Source of the DNA: Nitratifractor sp.
Lineage (GTDB): Bacteria > Campylobacterota > Campylobacteria > Campylobacterales > Sulfurovaceae
Direction of reading: 5' to 3'
Assembly (NCBI GenBank): GCA_015488535.1
Contig: WFNP01000030.1
Span: forward strand, 1 to 64,000
Length of the DNA stretch: 64,000 nucleotides
Shown: positions 9,567-18,700 of the stretch, one piece after another
How positions within the stretch are numbered: position 1 is the stretch's first letter
How the letters are laid out: each line of letters starts with the position of its first letter
The notes under the pieces: generated by a model
The model's input: only the letters and a program-made list of their open reading frames with translations
What the model was told of the DNA's origin: nothing
Database searches by the model: none
Position numbers and translations under genes: made by a program

Positions 9567-11633
9567 ATGCCTTTGTCTTCTTTGAATGAGGAGCAGTATG
9601 CTGCTGCTACTGCTCCTGCCGGTCATAATCTCGTAATAGCAAGTGCAGGGACCGGTAAAACTTCTACGATAGTAGGCAGAATTGCTCATCTACTACGCAG
9701 TGATGTAGCTCCTGAAAATATACTCTTACTTACTTTTACCAACAAAGCCGCAGGTGAGATGATAGCAAGGCTTGGCAACTATTTTCCCAATAACTATATC
9801 AGCAGAATAGAAGCAGGCACTTTTCATGCAGTATCTTACCGATGGCTTAGAAAAAACAGACCTGATTTGACACTCAAACAGCCTGGTGAATTGAAAACAC
9901 TCTTTAGAGGGATATACGAGAGAAGAAATTTCAGCAGAATGAATGTCGAGACAGAACCGTTTGCGGCAAATTACCTGTATGATTTGTATAATCTGTATCA
10001 AAATGCCTCTTTGGATAGTTTTGATGAGTGGTTGTTACAAAAATATCCGGAGCAAGAGATATTGATTGATGCATATATCGATATATGTCAAGAGTATGAA
10101 GCTACAAAAGATGAATTTGGATTTATGTCGTTTAATGATTTATTGTTAAATACCAAGAAGTATATAGATGATATGGATATCTCTTTTCGTGAGATACTAG
10201 TAGATGAGTATCAAGATACCAATACGCTTCAAGGCTCTCTTATTGATACTATGAAATCTCAATCTCTGTTTTGTGTGGGAGATTATGACCAGAGTATCTA
10301 TGCATTTAACGGTGCAAATATCGAAAATATAAACACATTTACAAAAAGATATCCGGATGCCAAAGTATATACACTCAAGATAAACTATCGCTCATACTAT
10401 CCTATACTCTCTCTTGCAAACAGAGTGATAGAGAGAAACCCCAGAATATATCCCAAAAGGCTGGAAGTAGGCAGGAAAGGTGAAGGTGAAGCTCCAAGGC
10501 TCTTGCAGTATAAAGAGTTGTTTGAGCAGTATCAATCCATAGCCCACCGTATCAAAGAGTCATACAGAGATTATGAAGATGTGGCGGTAATATTTCGTAA
10601 CAATGCCAGTGCTGATGGTATAGAAGCCAGTTTGAGAGAGCTTGGGGTGCCTTGTCGCAGGAAAGGTGGCACAAGCTTTTTTGAATCAAAAGAGGTAAAG
10701 TTTCTTTTAGATGTGATGGCATTTTTGATAAATCCAAAAGATATGATGGCATTTATTCATATCTATGAGTATGCAAACGGTGTAGGCGTAGCACTGGCTC
10801 AGGAGATATTCAAACTCTTTGTCCATTTTGGTGACGGTAATGCCATGAGAGGTATATTAAATCCTGTAGTTTATGATTTGCCACTTCCTAAAAGGATTAC
10901 AAGTTATCAGCTTGGTCTGTTTGATGATGACCCGGATTTTGCACCTTCGGGCAGATTTGATGCTATGGGATTGGAAAAGAGAATTAGTGAGCATCCTTTG
11001 CTGAAACACCCAAAAATGACTCAAGATGCTGTGCGGTTTTTTGCTGATACCGTAGCACTGTATTCATCTTTGGACAAAGATAGAAGACCGAGTTATCTTT
11101 TGAGACAGATAATATCATCAAAACTATACTCCAGAATTGTAGATATGCTCTCAAAACAGAGAGCAAAAAACAGAAGCGGAGAGATAGATGATGATAAAAA
11201 GGAGTTGGCAAAAGAGCGGATACTAAGAAAAGCACGACTTTTGCTTGATTTGTCTATGAATTACACAGAGACTGACAGATTTTTAAATGCTATGATACTT
11301 GGTGGAGGAGAGTTGAGTGAAGGTAGCGGAGTCAATCTATTGACAGTGCATGCATCAAAAGGATTGGAGTTTGCAGATGTATATGTAATAGATTTGATGG
11401 ATGGCAGATTTCCAAACAGAAAATTGATGAGTAGAAACGGAGGGGATATTGAAGAGGAGAGAAGACTCTTTTATGTAGCTGTTACGAGAGCAAAAGATAG
11501 ACTCTATCTATCTTATGCCAAATATGACAGAGTAAAAAAGAGTGATTTTAAGCCTTCGCCGTTTTTATATGAGGCAAATCTGTTGAAATCTGAAGCTTGT
11601 GATATAATTTCGCAAAATGAGGAAAAAGGATAA
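9567..11633 (+). CDS. UvrD/Rep/PcrA-family ATP-dependent DNA helicase
   Basis: This superfamily 1A 3'-5' DNA helicase has 688 residues. It carries the Q motif LNEEQYAAA (6-14), Walker [10 protein letters not shown] (Lys31), motif Ia [10 protein letters not shown], the Walker B motif [10 protein letters not shown] (about residue 210), motif [16 protein letters not shown], motif IV INYRS, motif [13 protein letters not shown] and motif [18 protein letters not shown]. Relatives act in nucleotide excision and mismatch repair and in removing proteins from DNA. It is slightly shorter than E. coli UvrD (720) and lacks a PcrA-type C-terminal tail. UvrD, Rep and PcrA cannot be separated by inspection. 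It lies in a tightly packed run of conserved genes. Confidence 0.92.
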   Translation: MPLSSLNEEQYAAATAPAGHNLVIASAGTGKTSTIVGRIAHLLRSDVAPENILLLTFTNKAAGEMIARLGNYFPNNYISRIEAGTFHAVSYRWLRKNRPDLTLKQPGELKTLFRGIYERRNFSRMNVETEPFAANYLYDLYNLYQNASLDSFDEWLLQKYPEQEILIDAYIDICQEYEATKDEFGFMSFNDLLLNTKKYIDDMDISFREILVDEYQDTNTLQGSLIDTMKSQSLFCVGDYDQSIYAFNGANIENINTFTKRYPDAKVYTLKINYRSYYPILSLANRVIERNPRIYPKRLEVGRKGEGEAPRLLQYKELFEQYQSIAHRIKESYRDYEDVAVIFRNNASADGIEASLRELGVPCRRKGGTSFFESKEVKFLLDVMAFLINPKDMMAFIHIYEYANGVGVALAQEIFKLFVHFGDGNAMRGILNPVVYDLPLPKRITSYQLGLFDDDPDFAPSGRFDAMGLEKRISEHPLLKHPKMTQDAVRFFADTVALYSSLDKDRRPSYLLRQIISSKLYSRIVDMLSKQRAKNRSGEIDDDKKELAKERILRKARLLLDLSMNYTETDRFLNAMILGGGELSEGSGVNLLTVHASKGLEFADVYVIDLMDGRFPNRKLMSRNGGDIEEERRLFYVAVTRAKDRLYLSYAKYDRVKKSDFKPSPFLYEANLLKSEACDIISQNEEKG

Positions 11634-11637
11634 TAGT

Positions 11638-11841
11638 ATGAGTAACAAAAAGATAGAGCATTTGGAAAGAATCAAAGATGCTATAAAAAATTCTGATTTG
11701 AGTGAAGAGCAAAAGAGCAACTCTTTTAAACATATAGAAGAGTGGTATGAAGAGGATAAAGCTTTTGGCACTCTGTATGAAAAACTTTCAGAGATATCTC
11801 CCAAAATTGAATCTATACTAAATGAACTGGGATTGATATAG
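11638..11841 (+). CDS. Small helical hypothetical protein (DUF4404-like)
   Basis: A 67-residue charged, helical protein. The preferred ATG at 11638 is six or seven bases after AAAGGA; the track runs 21 bases further upstream into the helicase end. The LERIKDAIKNSDLSEEQKS segment followed by a second helix ending in SILNELGLI suggests a two-helix, probably dimerising protein. It is reminiscent of small DUF4404-type proteins, but that assignment is tentative. It sits four bases after the helicase stop and four bases before the next gene, so it belongs to the same transcript. Confidence 0.6.
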   Translation: MSNKKIEHLERIKDAIKNSDLSEEQKSNSFKHIEEWYEEDKAFGTLYEKLSEISPKIESILNELGLI

Positions 11842-11845
11842 ATAT

Positions 11846-12406
11846 ATGGATAAGCAAAGGCTTCGCTCTCTGGCTGAAAGGCTCAAAGAGATAGAAAATG
11901 AGATTGACAATGAGTTAAAAAAAGGTGCTGATGAAACAAAAAAGCGTCTTTTATGTGATTTTAGTGCCGAAAAAGTTTCTCTTATTGAGTATATCTCAGG
12001 AGCAAAGCCGTTTCATGTATTGACAGCACCTGTAATATACTCCATGATAATCCCTGCTGTCATTATGGATATATTTGTAACAGTATATCAGGCGGTATGT
12101 TTTCCTGCATACGGCATAGATAGAGTCAAAAGAGATGATTATATCATTATAGACAGACATAAGCTACCTTATCTAAATATACTCCAGAAATTAAATTGTA
12201 TATATTGTGGATATTTTAACGGTCTTATAGGATATGTCAGAGAGATATCTTCAAGAACAGAGCAGTATTGGTGTCCTATCCGGCACTCAAAACTCCCAAA
12301 AGGGGTGCATGAGAGGTATCTAAACTTTATCGAATACGGAGATGGAAAAGATATCAAAGAAGAGATAAAAAGATTGCGTAAAATGATATCTGACAGAGTA
12401 AAATGA
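11846..12406 (+). CDS. Conserved hypothetical protein with Cys-pair motif
   Basis: A 186-residue protein with a charged helical N-terminus (about 1-45). A hydrophobic stretch follows (HVLTAPVIYSMIIPAVIMD, about 57-75) that could insert into or lie on the membrane. The conserved-looking C-terminal part contains CIYCGYFNGLIGYVREI and EQYWCPIRH. The three cysteines and the His suggest metal or haem-type ligands, or structural zinc. I recall similar proteins of unknown function in several proteobacterial groups; no experimental role is known to me. It precedes the ROK kinase, overlapping it by four bases. Confidence 0.6.
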   Translation: MDKQRLRSLAERLKEIENEIDNELKKGADETKKRLLCDFSAEKVSLIEYISGAKPFHVLTAPVIYSMIIPAVIMDIFVTVYQAVCFPAYGIDRVKRDDYIIIDRHKLPYLNILQKLNCIYCGYFNGLIGYVREISSRTEQYWCPIRHSKLPKGVHERYLNFIEYGDGKDIKEEIKRLRKMISDRVK

Positions 12407-13245
12407 TGAACAGATTGGCCGTTGATTTGGGCGGAACCAATTTTCGATACAAAATTTATGGCAAAGACAATATAGAAGACTCTCTTAAAAAGAGTGATAT
12501 TGATATCTTGGAGATATTTGATACTATATTTGAAAAGTATCCCAATATTGAAGGTATAGGTGTATCTTTTGCCGGATTTATAAATAATGGGAAGATAACA
12601 GAGTCTCCAAATATAGACAAAAACGAAAGAGATATCATATCCCAACTCTGCAATCGTTATAATATTCCTGTATTTATAGAAAATGACCTTAATTGTGCCG
12701 CACTTGCCGAGTCTGATTATTATGAGAGTGGTTATCTTATAGCTCTATATTCAGGCACAGGTATTGGTGCCGGTATCATAGACAGTGGCAGATTACTGAA
12801 AGGCAAAAACGGTTTTGCAGGTGAGATAGGTCATATTCCATATAAAAAAGCTTCCTTTAGATGTGGGTGTGGCAGATATGACTGTATTGAAAATTGGGCT
12901 TCCGGCAGAGCTTTGATAAAGTGGTCTGAGATGATAAAATGCAAAGAGCCTCTGTTAAAGAAGCTTTATTATTGTGAAAACAAGTTGTGCAATAATATAG
13001 CCCAGGCATATATAGATGCACTCTCTTATGCATGTGGGACACTTATTACACTGTATAATCCTGAAGTATTGGTATTGGGTGGAGGTGTGATAGATACCAA
13101 TCATTGGATTTTGCCTCTGATAGAAAAGAGATTGAAAGAGCATACACTAAGTGTATCTCTAAAAGAGTGCAGGGTGGAAATAAGCAAATTGGAAAATGCC
13201 TCTTTGAGAGGAGCCAAACTCCTTTTGGATTCTTCATTAATCTGA
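12403..13245 (+). CDS. ROK-family sugar kinase, probable glucokinase
   Basis: A 280-residue cytoplasmic kinase of the ROK family. It shows the N-terminal phosphate-binding motif AVDLGGTNFRY, the sugar-binding/catalytic segment IENDLNCAALAE (the Asp in END acts as general base), GTGIGAGII, and the ROK zinc motif GEIGH followed by CGCGRYDCIENWASG. Position directly before glgA suggests it makes glucose-6-phosphate for, or from, glycogen. ROK members also include N-acyl-mannosamine and other sugar kinases, so substrate is inferred. Two adjacent ATGs (12403 and 12406) are possible starts. The first forms an ATGA overlap with the previous gene and no strong SD is seen for either. Confidence 0.82.
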   Translation: MMNRLAVDLGGTNFRYKIYGKDNIEDSLKKSDIDILEIFDTIFEKYPNIEGIGVSFAGFINNGKITESPNIDKNERDIISQLCNRYNIPVFIENDLNCAALAESDYYESGYLIALYSGTGIGAGIIDSGRLLKGKNGFAGEIGHIPYKKASFRCGCGRYDCIENWASGRALIKWSEMIKCKEPLLKKLYYCENKLCNNIAQAYIDALSYACGTLITLYNPEVLVLGGGVIDTNHWILPLIEKRLKEHTLSVSLKECRVEISKLENASLRGAKLLLDSSLI

Positions 13246-13252
13246 TAATCGC

Positions 13253-13258
13253 TATAAT
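13253..13258 (+). promoter_or_regulatory. Probable -10 box of the glgA-glgB promoter
   Basis: A perfect TATAAT lies 38 bases before the glgA ATG, in the 51-bp gap after the ROK gene. The expected transcription start is near 13265, giving a leader of about 32 bases with AAAGG before the ATG. No -35 box is evident, in keeping with Campylobacterota sigma-70 promoters. Confidence 0.55.
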
Positions 13259-13296
13259 AGAGATAATAAGAATTTATTTATCAAAAGGTTGAGAAA

Positions 13297-14814
13297 ATGA
13301 AGATACTCTTTACAGCATCAGAAGTGGTGCCATTTGCCAAAACAGGAGGATTGGCAGATGTAGCTGGTGCATTGCCAAAAGCATTGGAGAGATTAGGGCA
13401 TGAAGTAATCGTAGTTATGCCAAGATACTACTCTATAAACAGAGACAATTTGGAGCATATTCCAGGTCCTCTCGGGGTGAGTATGGGACCTATGGGTGAA
13501 TTGTGGGCAGGTGTTTACAGCACTACACTGCCAGATAGTAATGTCAGAGTATATTTTATAGATTATGAAGCATTTTACGGCAGATCAGGATTATACACTG
13601 ATGAAAATGGTTTTAGTTATCCGGATAATGATAACAGGTTTATCTTTTTGAGCAAAGCAGCATTTCAATTATGTAAAAAACTTGATTTTCAACCAGATAT
13701 TATCCACTCGCACGATTGGCATACTGCTCCTCAACCTTTGTTGAGAAATACCAGATATCTCAATGATGAGTTTTTTATAAACAGTGCAACGGTATTGACT
13801 ATACATAATCTACAACATCAGGGGCAGTTTTACAAAGGTGCAATGGATGTGATGGAAGTAGGTTGGGAGCATTTTAATCCTTATGAGATAGAGGTGTATG
13901 ATGGTGTCAATTTCCTAAAAGGCGGGATAGCTCATTGTGATGCTCTCACTACAGTCAGCAGGAAATATGCCCAAGAGATTCAAACCCCAGAGTTTGGATT
14001 TGGCTTACAAGAGCATATAAAAGCACACTCTCATAAACTCAGAGGTATATTAAACGGTATAGATTATGATGAATGGTCACCGGATAAAGATAAATATATA
14101 GTCAAAAATTATGATATCAATAATTTAGAGGGCAAAAAGGAGTGCAAAAGAGATTTGCAAAAGATTTTTGATTTGCCAATAGATGAGAGTAAACCTGTTA
14201 TAGGATTTGTAGGCAGATTTGCAGAGCAAAAAGGCATAGGGTTGATTGCTCAGGCGATGGAAGGGTTATTGAATCTTGGGACTCAAATTGTAATGCTAGG
14301 CACTGGTGAAAAGTGGGCAGAGGGCTTTTTTGCTGATATAGCACACAAATATCCTGACAGATTTGCAGTATATGTAGGATACTCCAATGAGTTGGCTCAC
14401 AAGATAGAAGCAGGTAGTGATATGTTTTTGATGCCTTCACTATTTGAGCCTTGTGGTCTCAATCAGATATACTCTCTCAGATATGGCACACTTCCTATCG
14501 TCAGAGCTACAGGAGGATTGGATGATACTATAGAAAATTATCATCCGATGAGTGATAAAGACAGATACAGACTCTATTCTGACAATAGAGCTGACAATAC
14601 TATCTGCGTAATAGGGACAGGATTTAAATTTTATGAAGCTTCAGCCGATGCTTTGTATCATACAGTCAAATGGGCGATAGATACTTGGTATGAGCAGAAA
14701 AATGATTTTAGGGCTATGCAGATAAATGCTATGAATAAGAGATTTGATTGGGAAAAATCAGCAAAAGAGTATATAGAAGTCTATGAAGATGCTATAGCCA
14801 GGCGTAGAGATTGA
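13297..14814 (+). CDS. glgA: Glycogen synthase GlgA (GT5)
   Basis: GlgA elongates alpha-1,4-glucan chains from ADP-glucose (sometimes UDP-glucose) in the cytoplasm. The 505-residue protein has the N-terminal KTGGLADVAGALP nucleotide-sugar motif (the Lys of K-T-G-G-L is the ADP-glucose binding residue), SHDWHTA, TIHNLQHQGQF, GILNGIDYDEWSP, VGFVGRFAEQKGI, and the C-terminal active-site region MPSLFEPCGLNQIYSLRYG followed by ATGGLDDT. It precedes glgB with their coding regions separated by 11 bases. No glgC lies in the window, so the nucleotide-sugar donor is made elsewhere or is of a different kind. Confidence 0.96.
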   Translation: MKILFTASEVVPFAKTGGLADVAGALPKALERLGHEVIVVMPRYYSINRDNLEHIPGPLGVSMGPMGELWAGVYSTTLPDSNVRVYFIDYEAFYGRSGLYTDENGFSYPDNDNRFIFLSKAAFQLCKKLDFQPDIIHSHDWHTAPQPLLRNTRYLNDEFFINSATVLTIHNLQHQGQFYKGAMDVMEVGWEHFNPYEIEVYDGVNFLKGGIAHCDALTTVSRKYAQEIQTPEFGFGLQEHIKAHSHKLRGILNGIDYDEWSPDKDKYIVKNYDINNLEGKKECKRDLQKIFDLPIDESKPVIGFVGRFAEQKGIGLIAQAMEGLLNLGTQIVMLGTGEKWAEGFFADIAHKYPDRFAVYVGYSNELAHKIEAGSDMFLMPSLFEPCGLNQIYSLRYGTLPIVRATGGLDDTIENYHPMSDKDRYRLYSDNRADNTICVIGTGFKFYEASADALYHTVKWAIDTWYEQKNDFRAMQINAMNKRFDWEKSAKEYIEVYEDAIARRRD

Positions 14815-14825
14815 AAGGTTTGATT

Positions 14826-16745
14826 ATGAAAAGTGTCAGATATGATATATCTTTGTGGGGAGAGACAGATACATACCTGTTCAAAGAAGGCACTCACGAG
14901 AGGCTTTATCAGATACTCGGAAGTAAAAAAATATACAGAGACGATATCACAGGTATATACTTTGCTGTATGGGCTCCAAATGCCAAAGATGTCAGTGTAG
15001 TAGGTGATTTCAATTCATATACAGCAGGATTACATCCCCTCAAACTAAGAGATGACGGCACAGGTGTATGGGAAGGTTTTATAGAGTCTTTGGGCGAAGG
15101 AGTAACATACAAATATCATATTACAGGATTTGATGATAGTGTCAGGCTCAAAAGCGACCCTTATGCCTTTTATAATGAGAAGCCACCCAAATCAGCCTCT
15201 GTCATATATGATATAGATACTTTTGTATGGAGTGATGATGAGTGGATAGAAAGAAGATATCAGAAACAGACTCATAAAGACCCCATAAATATATATGAAG
15301 TGCATCTTGGTTCATGGAAGAGAAAAGTAGAAGATGACAATCGTCCTTTGACATACAGAGAGTTGGCTGAAGATTTGGCTAAATATCTGCTGAAGATGAA
15401 TTATACTCATGTTGAGATTATGCCAATTACAGAGTATCCTTTTGACGGCTCGTGGGGGTATCAGGCTACAGGATATTTTGCCCCTACAGCCAGATATGGC
15501 ACACCTCATGAATTTATGCTGTTTGTAGATACGATGCACAGTTACGGAATAGGTGTGATTATGGATTGGGTGCCGTCTCACTTTGTCACAGACGGGCATG
15601 GATTATATCAATTTGACGGCACGGCACTCTATGAGCATCAAGATCCTCGAAAGGGTTATCATCCTGAGTGGAGCAGTGCTATATTTAATTATGGCAGAAA
15701 TGAGGTGAGAGCCTTTTTAGTCAGTAGTGCTATGTTTTGGTTTGACAAATATCATATAGACGGTATCAGAGTAGATGGTGTAGCATCTATGCTATATCTT
15801 GATTATGCCAGAAAAGATGGAGAGTGGATACCCAATAAGTTTGGCGGTAATGAAAATCTTGAAGCAATAGAGTTTTTGAAACAACTCAACAAATCGGTAT
15901 ATCGGGAAAACAGAGGTATAGTAATGATGGCAGAAGAGTCCACAGCCTTTCCTATGGTAAGCCGTCCTACATATATAGGTGGTTTGGGCTTTGGATACAA
16001 ATGGAATATGGGTTGGATGCATGATACATTAAAATATTTCAAACAAGACCCTATATATCGACAGCACTATCATCACCATTTGACATTTAGTTTTGTATAT
16101 ATGTTTAATGAAAACTATATATTGCCACTGAGTCATGATGAGGTAGTACATATGAAAGGCTCTCTTATCAATAAAATGCCCGGAGATGATGAAAAAAAAT
16201 TTGCCAATCTCCGATCACTGTTGGCGTTTATGATAGCTCATCCGGGTAAAAAGTTACTCTTTATGGGTGGAGAGTTTGGGCAGTGGAGTGAATGGGATTA
16301 TAAAAACAGTCTTGAGTGGCATCTGCTTGAAGAGGATAATCATAAAAAGTTGCAATATATGGTATCTCATATCAATGCGTTATACAGAGATGAAAAAGCT
16401 TTACACAGATATGATTGTGAGCCAAAGGGCTTTGAATGGATAGATGAGCTTGATTATCAGAGAAATATCATATCATTTGTCAGAAAAAGTGATAACATAG
16501 ATGATAATATTATTGTGATTTGCCATTTTGCAGATACTCAAATAGATAATTACAGAATTGGTGTGCCGTATAAGTGTGATTATATGGAGATATTCAATAC
16601 CCAATATATTGAATTTGGAGGTAATATAGAAAATAGATCAAGGATTTATAAATCGGAGTCTATAGAGTGCCATGGCAAAGAAGAGTCCATATTGATAGAT
16701 TTAGCTCCACTTTCGGTAGTTTTCTTAAAAAAATCTAAAAAGTAA
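14826..16745 (+). CDS. glgB: 1,4-alpha-glucan branching enzyme GlgB (GH13)
   Basis: GlgB cuts alpha-1,4 chains and reattaches them as alpha-1,6 branches. The protein of about 639 residues has an N-terminal CBM48 (YFAVWAPNAKDVSVVGDFN, about 45-65), then the GH13 barrel. Barrel motifs are MDWVPSHF, DGIRVDGVASMLYLDY with the nucleophile Asp, MMAEEST with the acid/base Glu, and LSHDEV with the stabilising Asp. A C-terminal beta domain follows. It lacks the extra N-terminal N1 module of longer GlgBs. The ATG at 14826 is chosen because GAAAGG is seven bases upstream; the track starts at a TTG overlapping the glgA stop. Confidence 0.96.
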   Translation: MKSVRYDISLWGETDTYLFKEGTHERLYQILGSKKIYRDDITGIYFAVWAPNAKDVSVVGDFNSYTAGLHPLKLRDDGTGVWEGFIESLGEGVTYKYHITGFDDSVRLKSDPYAFYNEKPPKSASVIYDIDTFVWSDDEWIERRYQKQTHKDPINIYEVHLGSWKRKVEDDNRPLTYRELAEDLAKYLLKMNYTHVEIMPITEYPFDGSWGYQATGYFAPTARYGTPHEFMLFVDTMHSYGIGVIMDWVPSHFVTDGHGLYQFDGTALYEHQDPRKGYHPEWSSAIFNYGRNEVRAFLVSSAMFWFDKYHIDGIRVDGVASMLYLDYARKDGEWIPNKFGGNENLEAIEFLKQLNKSVYRENRGIVMMAEESTAFPMVSRPTYIGGLGFGYKWNMGWMHDTLKYFKQDPIYRQHYHHHLTFSFVYMFNENYILPLSHDEVVHMKGSLINKMPGDDEKKFANLRSLLAFMIAHPGKKLLFMGGEFGQWSEWDYKNSLEWHLLEEDNHKKLQYMVSHINALYRDEKALHRYDCEPKGFEWIDELDYQRNIISFVRKSDNIDDNIIVICHFADTQIDNYRIGVPYKCDYMEIFNTQYIEFGGNIENRSRIYKSESIECHGKEESILIDLAPLSVVFLKKSKK

Positions 16746-16761
16746 TTAGTATAAAGTAGGT

Positions 16762-16782
16762 GGAGTGTGATTTACACACTCC
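16762..16782. terminator. Terminator hairpin between glgB and rhodanese gene
   Basis: A perfect 8-bp stem, GGAGTGTG / CACACTCC, with loop ATTTA lies in the 43-bp gap between converging genes. It is followed on the plus strand by TTGTAACTATTTTT. It probably ends the glg transcript. Confidence 0.7.
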
Positions 16783-16788
16783 TTGTAA

Positions 16789-17181
16789 CTATTTTTCGGT
16801 ATGAGCTTTATGCACCTCAATCAAATCTTCGATAGATGTATCCATTACATATACATTACTGTATCCAAGCATCTCAAGATATCCCATTACACGGTTTGCA
16901 AACCAGCCTTTAAGACATGCTACTACTATCACATCAGATTTGTTTTTTGGTAACTCATCTACATAATTGTAAAATTCCGGATATGGCATATAGTAAGCAT
17001 TTGGAATATCAGCTTCTTGAGCATTTTCACCGCTTACTTTTGCAGGTGGTCTTACATCTAACAATACAGCTCCTGCATCTTTGAGTAACTCTCTTGTCTG
17101 ATGTAGAGTTACATGTCCTAGATTATCTTTCTCCAGGTTTGGAGTGATTACCTCTTTTAGTTTTTGTGAGACTGATTCCAT
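16789..17181 (-). CDS. Rhodanese-like domain protein
   Basis: A 130-residue single-domain protein of the rhodanese fold without signal peptide. The domain covers about residues 20-125. It includes AVLLDVRPPAKVSGENAQEADIPNA (the typical DVR...HIPNA region), the active-site Cys89 in VVACLKGWFANRV, and the closing GYSNVYVMD strand. Such proteins move sulfane sulfur using a persulfide on the cysteine. A role in sulfur metabolism would suit a sulfur-oxidising relative but is inference. The minus-strand start is supported by GGAG six or seven bases upstream. It sits alone, facing glgB. Confidence 0.82.
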   Translation of the reverse strand: MESVSQKLKEVITPNLEKDNLGHVTLHQTRELLKDAGAVLLDVRPPAKVSGENAQEADIPNAYYMPYPEFYNYVDELPKNKSDVIVVACLKGWFANRVMGYLEMLGYSNVYVMDTSIEDLIEVHKAHTEK

Positions 17182-17262
17182 CTTGACTCCTTCATATTTG
17201 ATTTGTTTTTATAATAATATCCACTTATATAAAACAGAAGTGCTAATTATGTAGCAAAATAC

Positions 17263-18498
17263 TCAAATTTCTTTTATATGCAAAGAGTGATAAATAACAT
17301 TAGCTTGTCTGTAACTGTTGCTACCACTGAAATATAATCCGGCTTTGAAATAAAATCTCTGTCTGTCATAGTCCAAATTTTGCCAATACTGCGGTATATT
17401 TATATTGATATTACTATTATTTACAGTAATATCCAATTTGTTACCATTAATTACAGATATCTTTGCTGATATAAATTCATCTTGTGGATAATTACCTAAA
17501 AAATACCACTCAGATACATCTCCACTGCTGTCTTCATTTTTTCTTACTACTGCCCACAAACTGTTTGGATGATTGTTTTTATCCTTTCTGTAAACAAGTC
17601 TTACAAAAGGTTTTGCACCATTGCTTTTGTGATGAAGTTGCATATAGGTAATCTCATCTGTATCTTTTGATACTTCAAGCTTTACATTGCCCTGTATAGA
17701 AACAGTATCAAAATCATCAAGTCCCCACTCCTGTGTTACTCTCAATTCCACTCTTTTTAGATTTTCATCATCATTGCTTGTAAAAACCATATCGCCATCA
17801 TCTGATATATAATAGTTAGATGAGTTATCTTTATCTACTGATATTACTCCTTCACCTACTTGCTGGGTCTGTAAAGTAGCATTTAAAATAGCATCATCAA
17901 AATTATTATCTGATGTATCCTTTTCTATCTCTTGCTTGATTTTAGTAACAGAAGTATCATCACTGCTAACTTCTGATATCACTTTTCTAGCCAACTCTAC
18001 ATCATTTAAACCTTTTTCGAGTGTAAAGTATTTGCCTACTTCCACTTTGTTTTTCAATACTTTTGCATCATCAGAATCATCACCGTTTGCTTTTGCACCA
18101 TTGATAATGGCAATTACAAATTTTTCTTTTGGGATATTTCCAGATGACAAATCCTTATACCAATAGTCCAATCCTGCACTGTCTGGCTCTCTGTTTAAGA
18201 CATTTTCATATACAGATGTGATGAAAGTTTTTAAATCTTTGTCTCCATACATATTTTCTGTCTCTGGCTGCATAAACATAGATTGAGCCACCATTTCAGG
18301 TGTCCAGTTATTGTTTGTCATCTCATTGAGCCAATAATCCAATCCTGCTTTGTCCGGGGCTCTGTTGAAGGTAGCTATATAAAGCTCAATCACCTGCTCC
18401 TCTTTTGTGCTGATATCACTGCCATTGCTATAAGCATACAGAGTGTTTGCTGAGAGTAAAAGTAGCATAAAAGCTATAACTGTTTTGAGTAATTTCAT
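17263..18498 (-). CDS. Secreted DUF4214 protein with PL7 alginate-lyase-like domain
   Basis: The 411-residue precursor has a signal peptide (residues 1-22, cleavage near LYA|YS). A DUF4214 domain follows (about 33-160), with the double motif LYIATFNRAPDKAGLDYW and VYENVLNREPDSAGLDYW. A linker leads to a C-terminal beta-rich domain (about 215-411). That domain carries the polysaccharide lyase family 7 signatures: R-V-E-L-R (249-253; usual R-T/S-E-L-R), Q-L-H (287-289; usual Q-I/V-H) and YFKAGLY (383-389; usual YFKAGVYNQ). Arg, Gln, His and Tyr catalytic positions are therefore retained. Lyase activity on alginate or another uronan is inferred. The first 195 residues are nearly identical to those of the next leftward gene. 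Confidence 0.75.
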   Translation of the reverse strand: MKLLKTVIAFMLLLLSANTLYAYSNGSDISTKEEQVIELYIATFNRAPDKAGLDYWLNEMTNNNWTPEMVAQSMFMQPETENMYGDKDLKTFITSVYENVLNREPDSAGLDYWYKDLSSGNIPKEKFVIAIINGAKANGDDSDDAKVLKNKVEVGKYFTLEKGLNDVELARKVISEVSSDDTSVTKIKQEIEKDTSDNNFDDAILNATLQTQQVGEGVISVDKDNSSNYYISDDGDMVFTSNDDENLKRVELRVTQEWGLDDFDTVSIQGNVKLEVSKDTDEITYMQLHHKSNGAKPFVRLVYRKDKNNHPNSLWAVVRKNEDSSGDVSEWYFLGNYPQDEFISAKISVINGNKLDITVNNSNININIPQYWQNLDYDRQRFYFKAGLYFSGSNSYRQANVIYHSLHIKEI

Positions 18499-18570
18499 TT
18501 TTTACCTTTGTGGGAATAATCTAGAAAGTGGTGTTTTAGCACCGTATTTTAAATGACATAAGTAAAAACA

Positions 18571-18590
18571 GGCTATATTTTAGTTTAGCC
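18571..18590 (-). terminator. Weak hairpin terminator candidate
   Basis: On the minus strand GGCTA and TAGCC form a 5-bp stem around a 10-base loop, followed by TGTTTTTAC. It lies between the two leftward DUF4214 genes and could end transcription of the upstream one. The stem is short, so confidence is low. Confidence 0.35.
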
Positions 18591-18599
18591 CTTCTTCGC

Positions 18600-18690
18600 A
18601 GATAAAACAATAATAAGAAGTTCATATGGAAAGTAGAGTTTCAATCCTGTATTTTGTGGGGCTCAAGCCCCACCTCCAAAGCAAATTGTA
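18600..18690 (-). repeat. Dispersed hairpin element, copy A
   Basis: Read on the minus strand, this intergenic segment matches the element at 34180-34252. It shares TTTAATACAATTTG followed by GGAGGTGGGGCTTGAGCCCC and CACAAAAT. Further along it has a tail CTTATTATTGTTTTATCT (18600-18617) like the tails of copies B and C, with about 30 extra bases between. The core GTGGGGCT / AGCCCCAC (18656-18673) is a perfect inverted repeat. It lies just downstream of the 18701 gene and may serve as its terminator. Confidence 0.6.
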
Positions 18691-18700
18691 TTAAACAAAG

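Noticed and set aside
17182-17262. TGCTA-CATAAT-TAGCA inverted repeat between the rhodanese and PL7-like genes
   Set aside because: The arms are only five bases and the following sequence is not a convincing T run. It could be a weak terminator or operator, but it is not strong enough to list.
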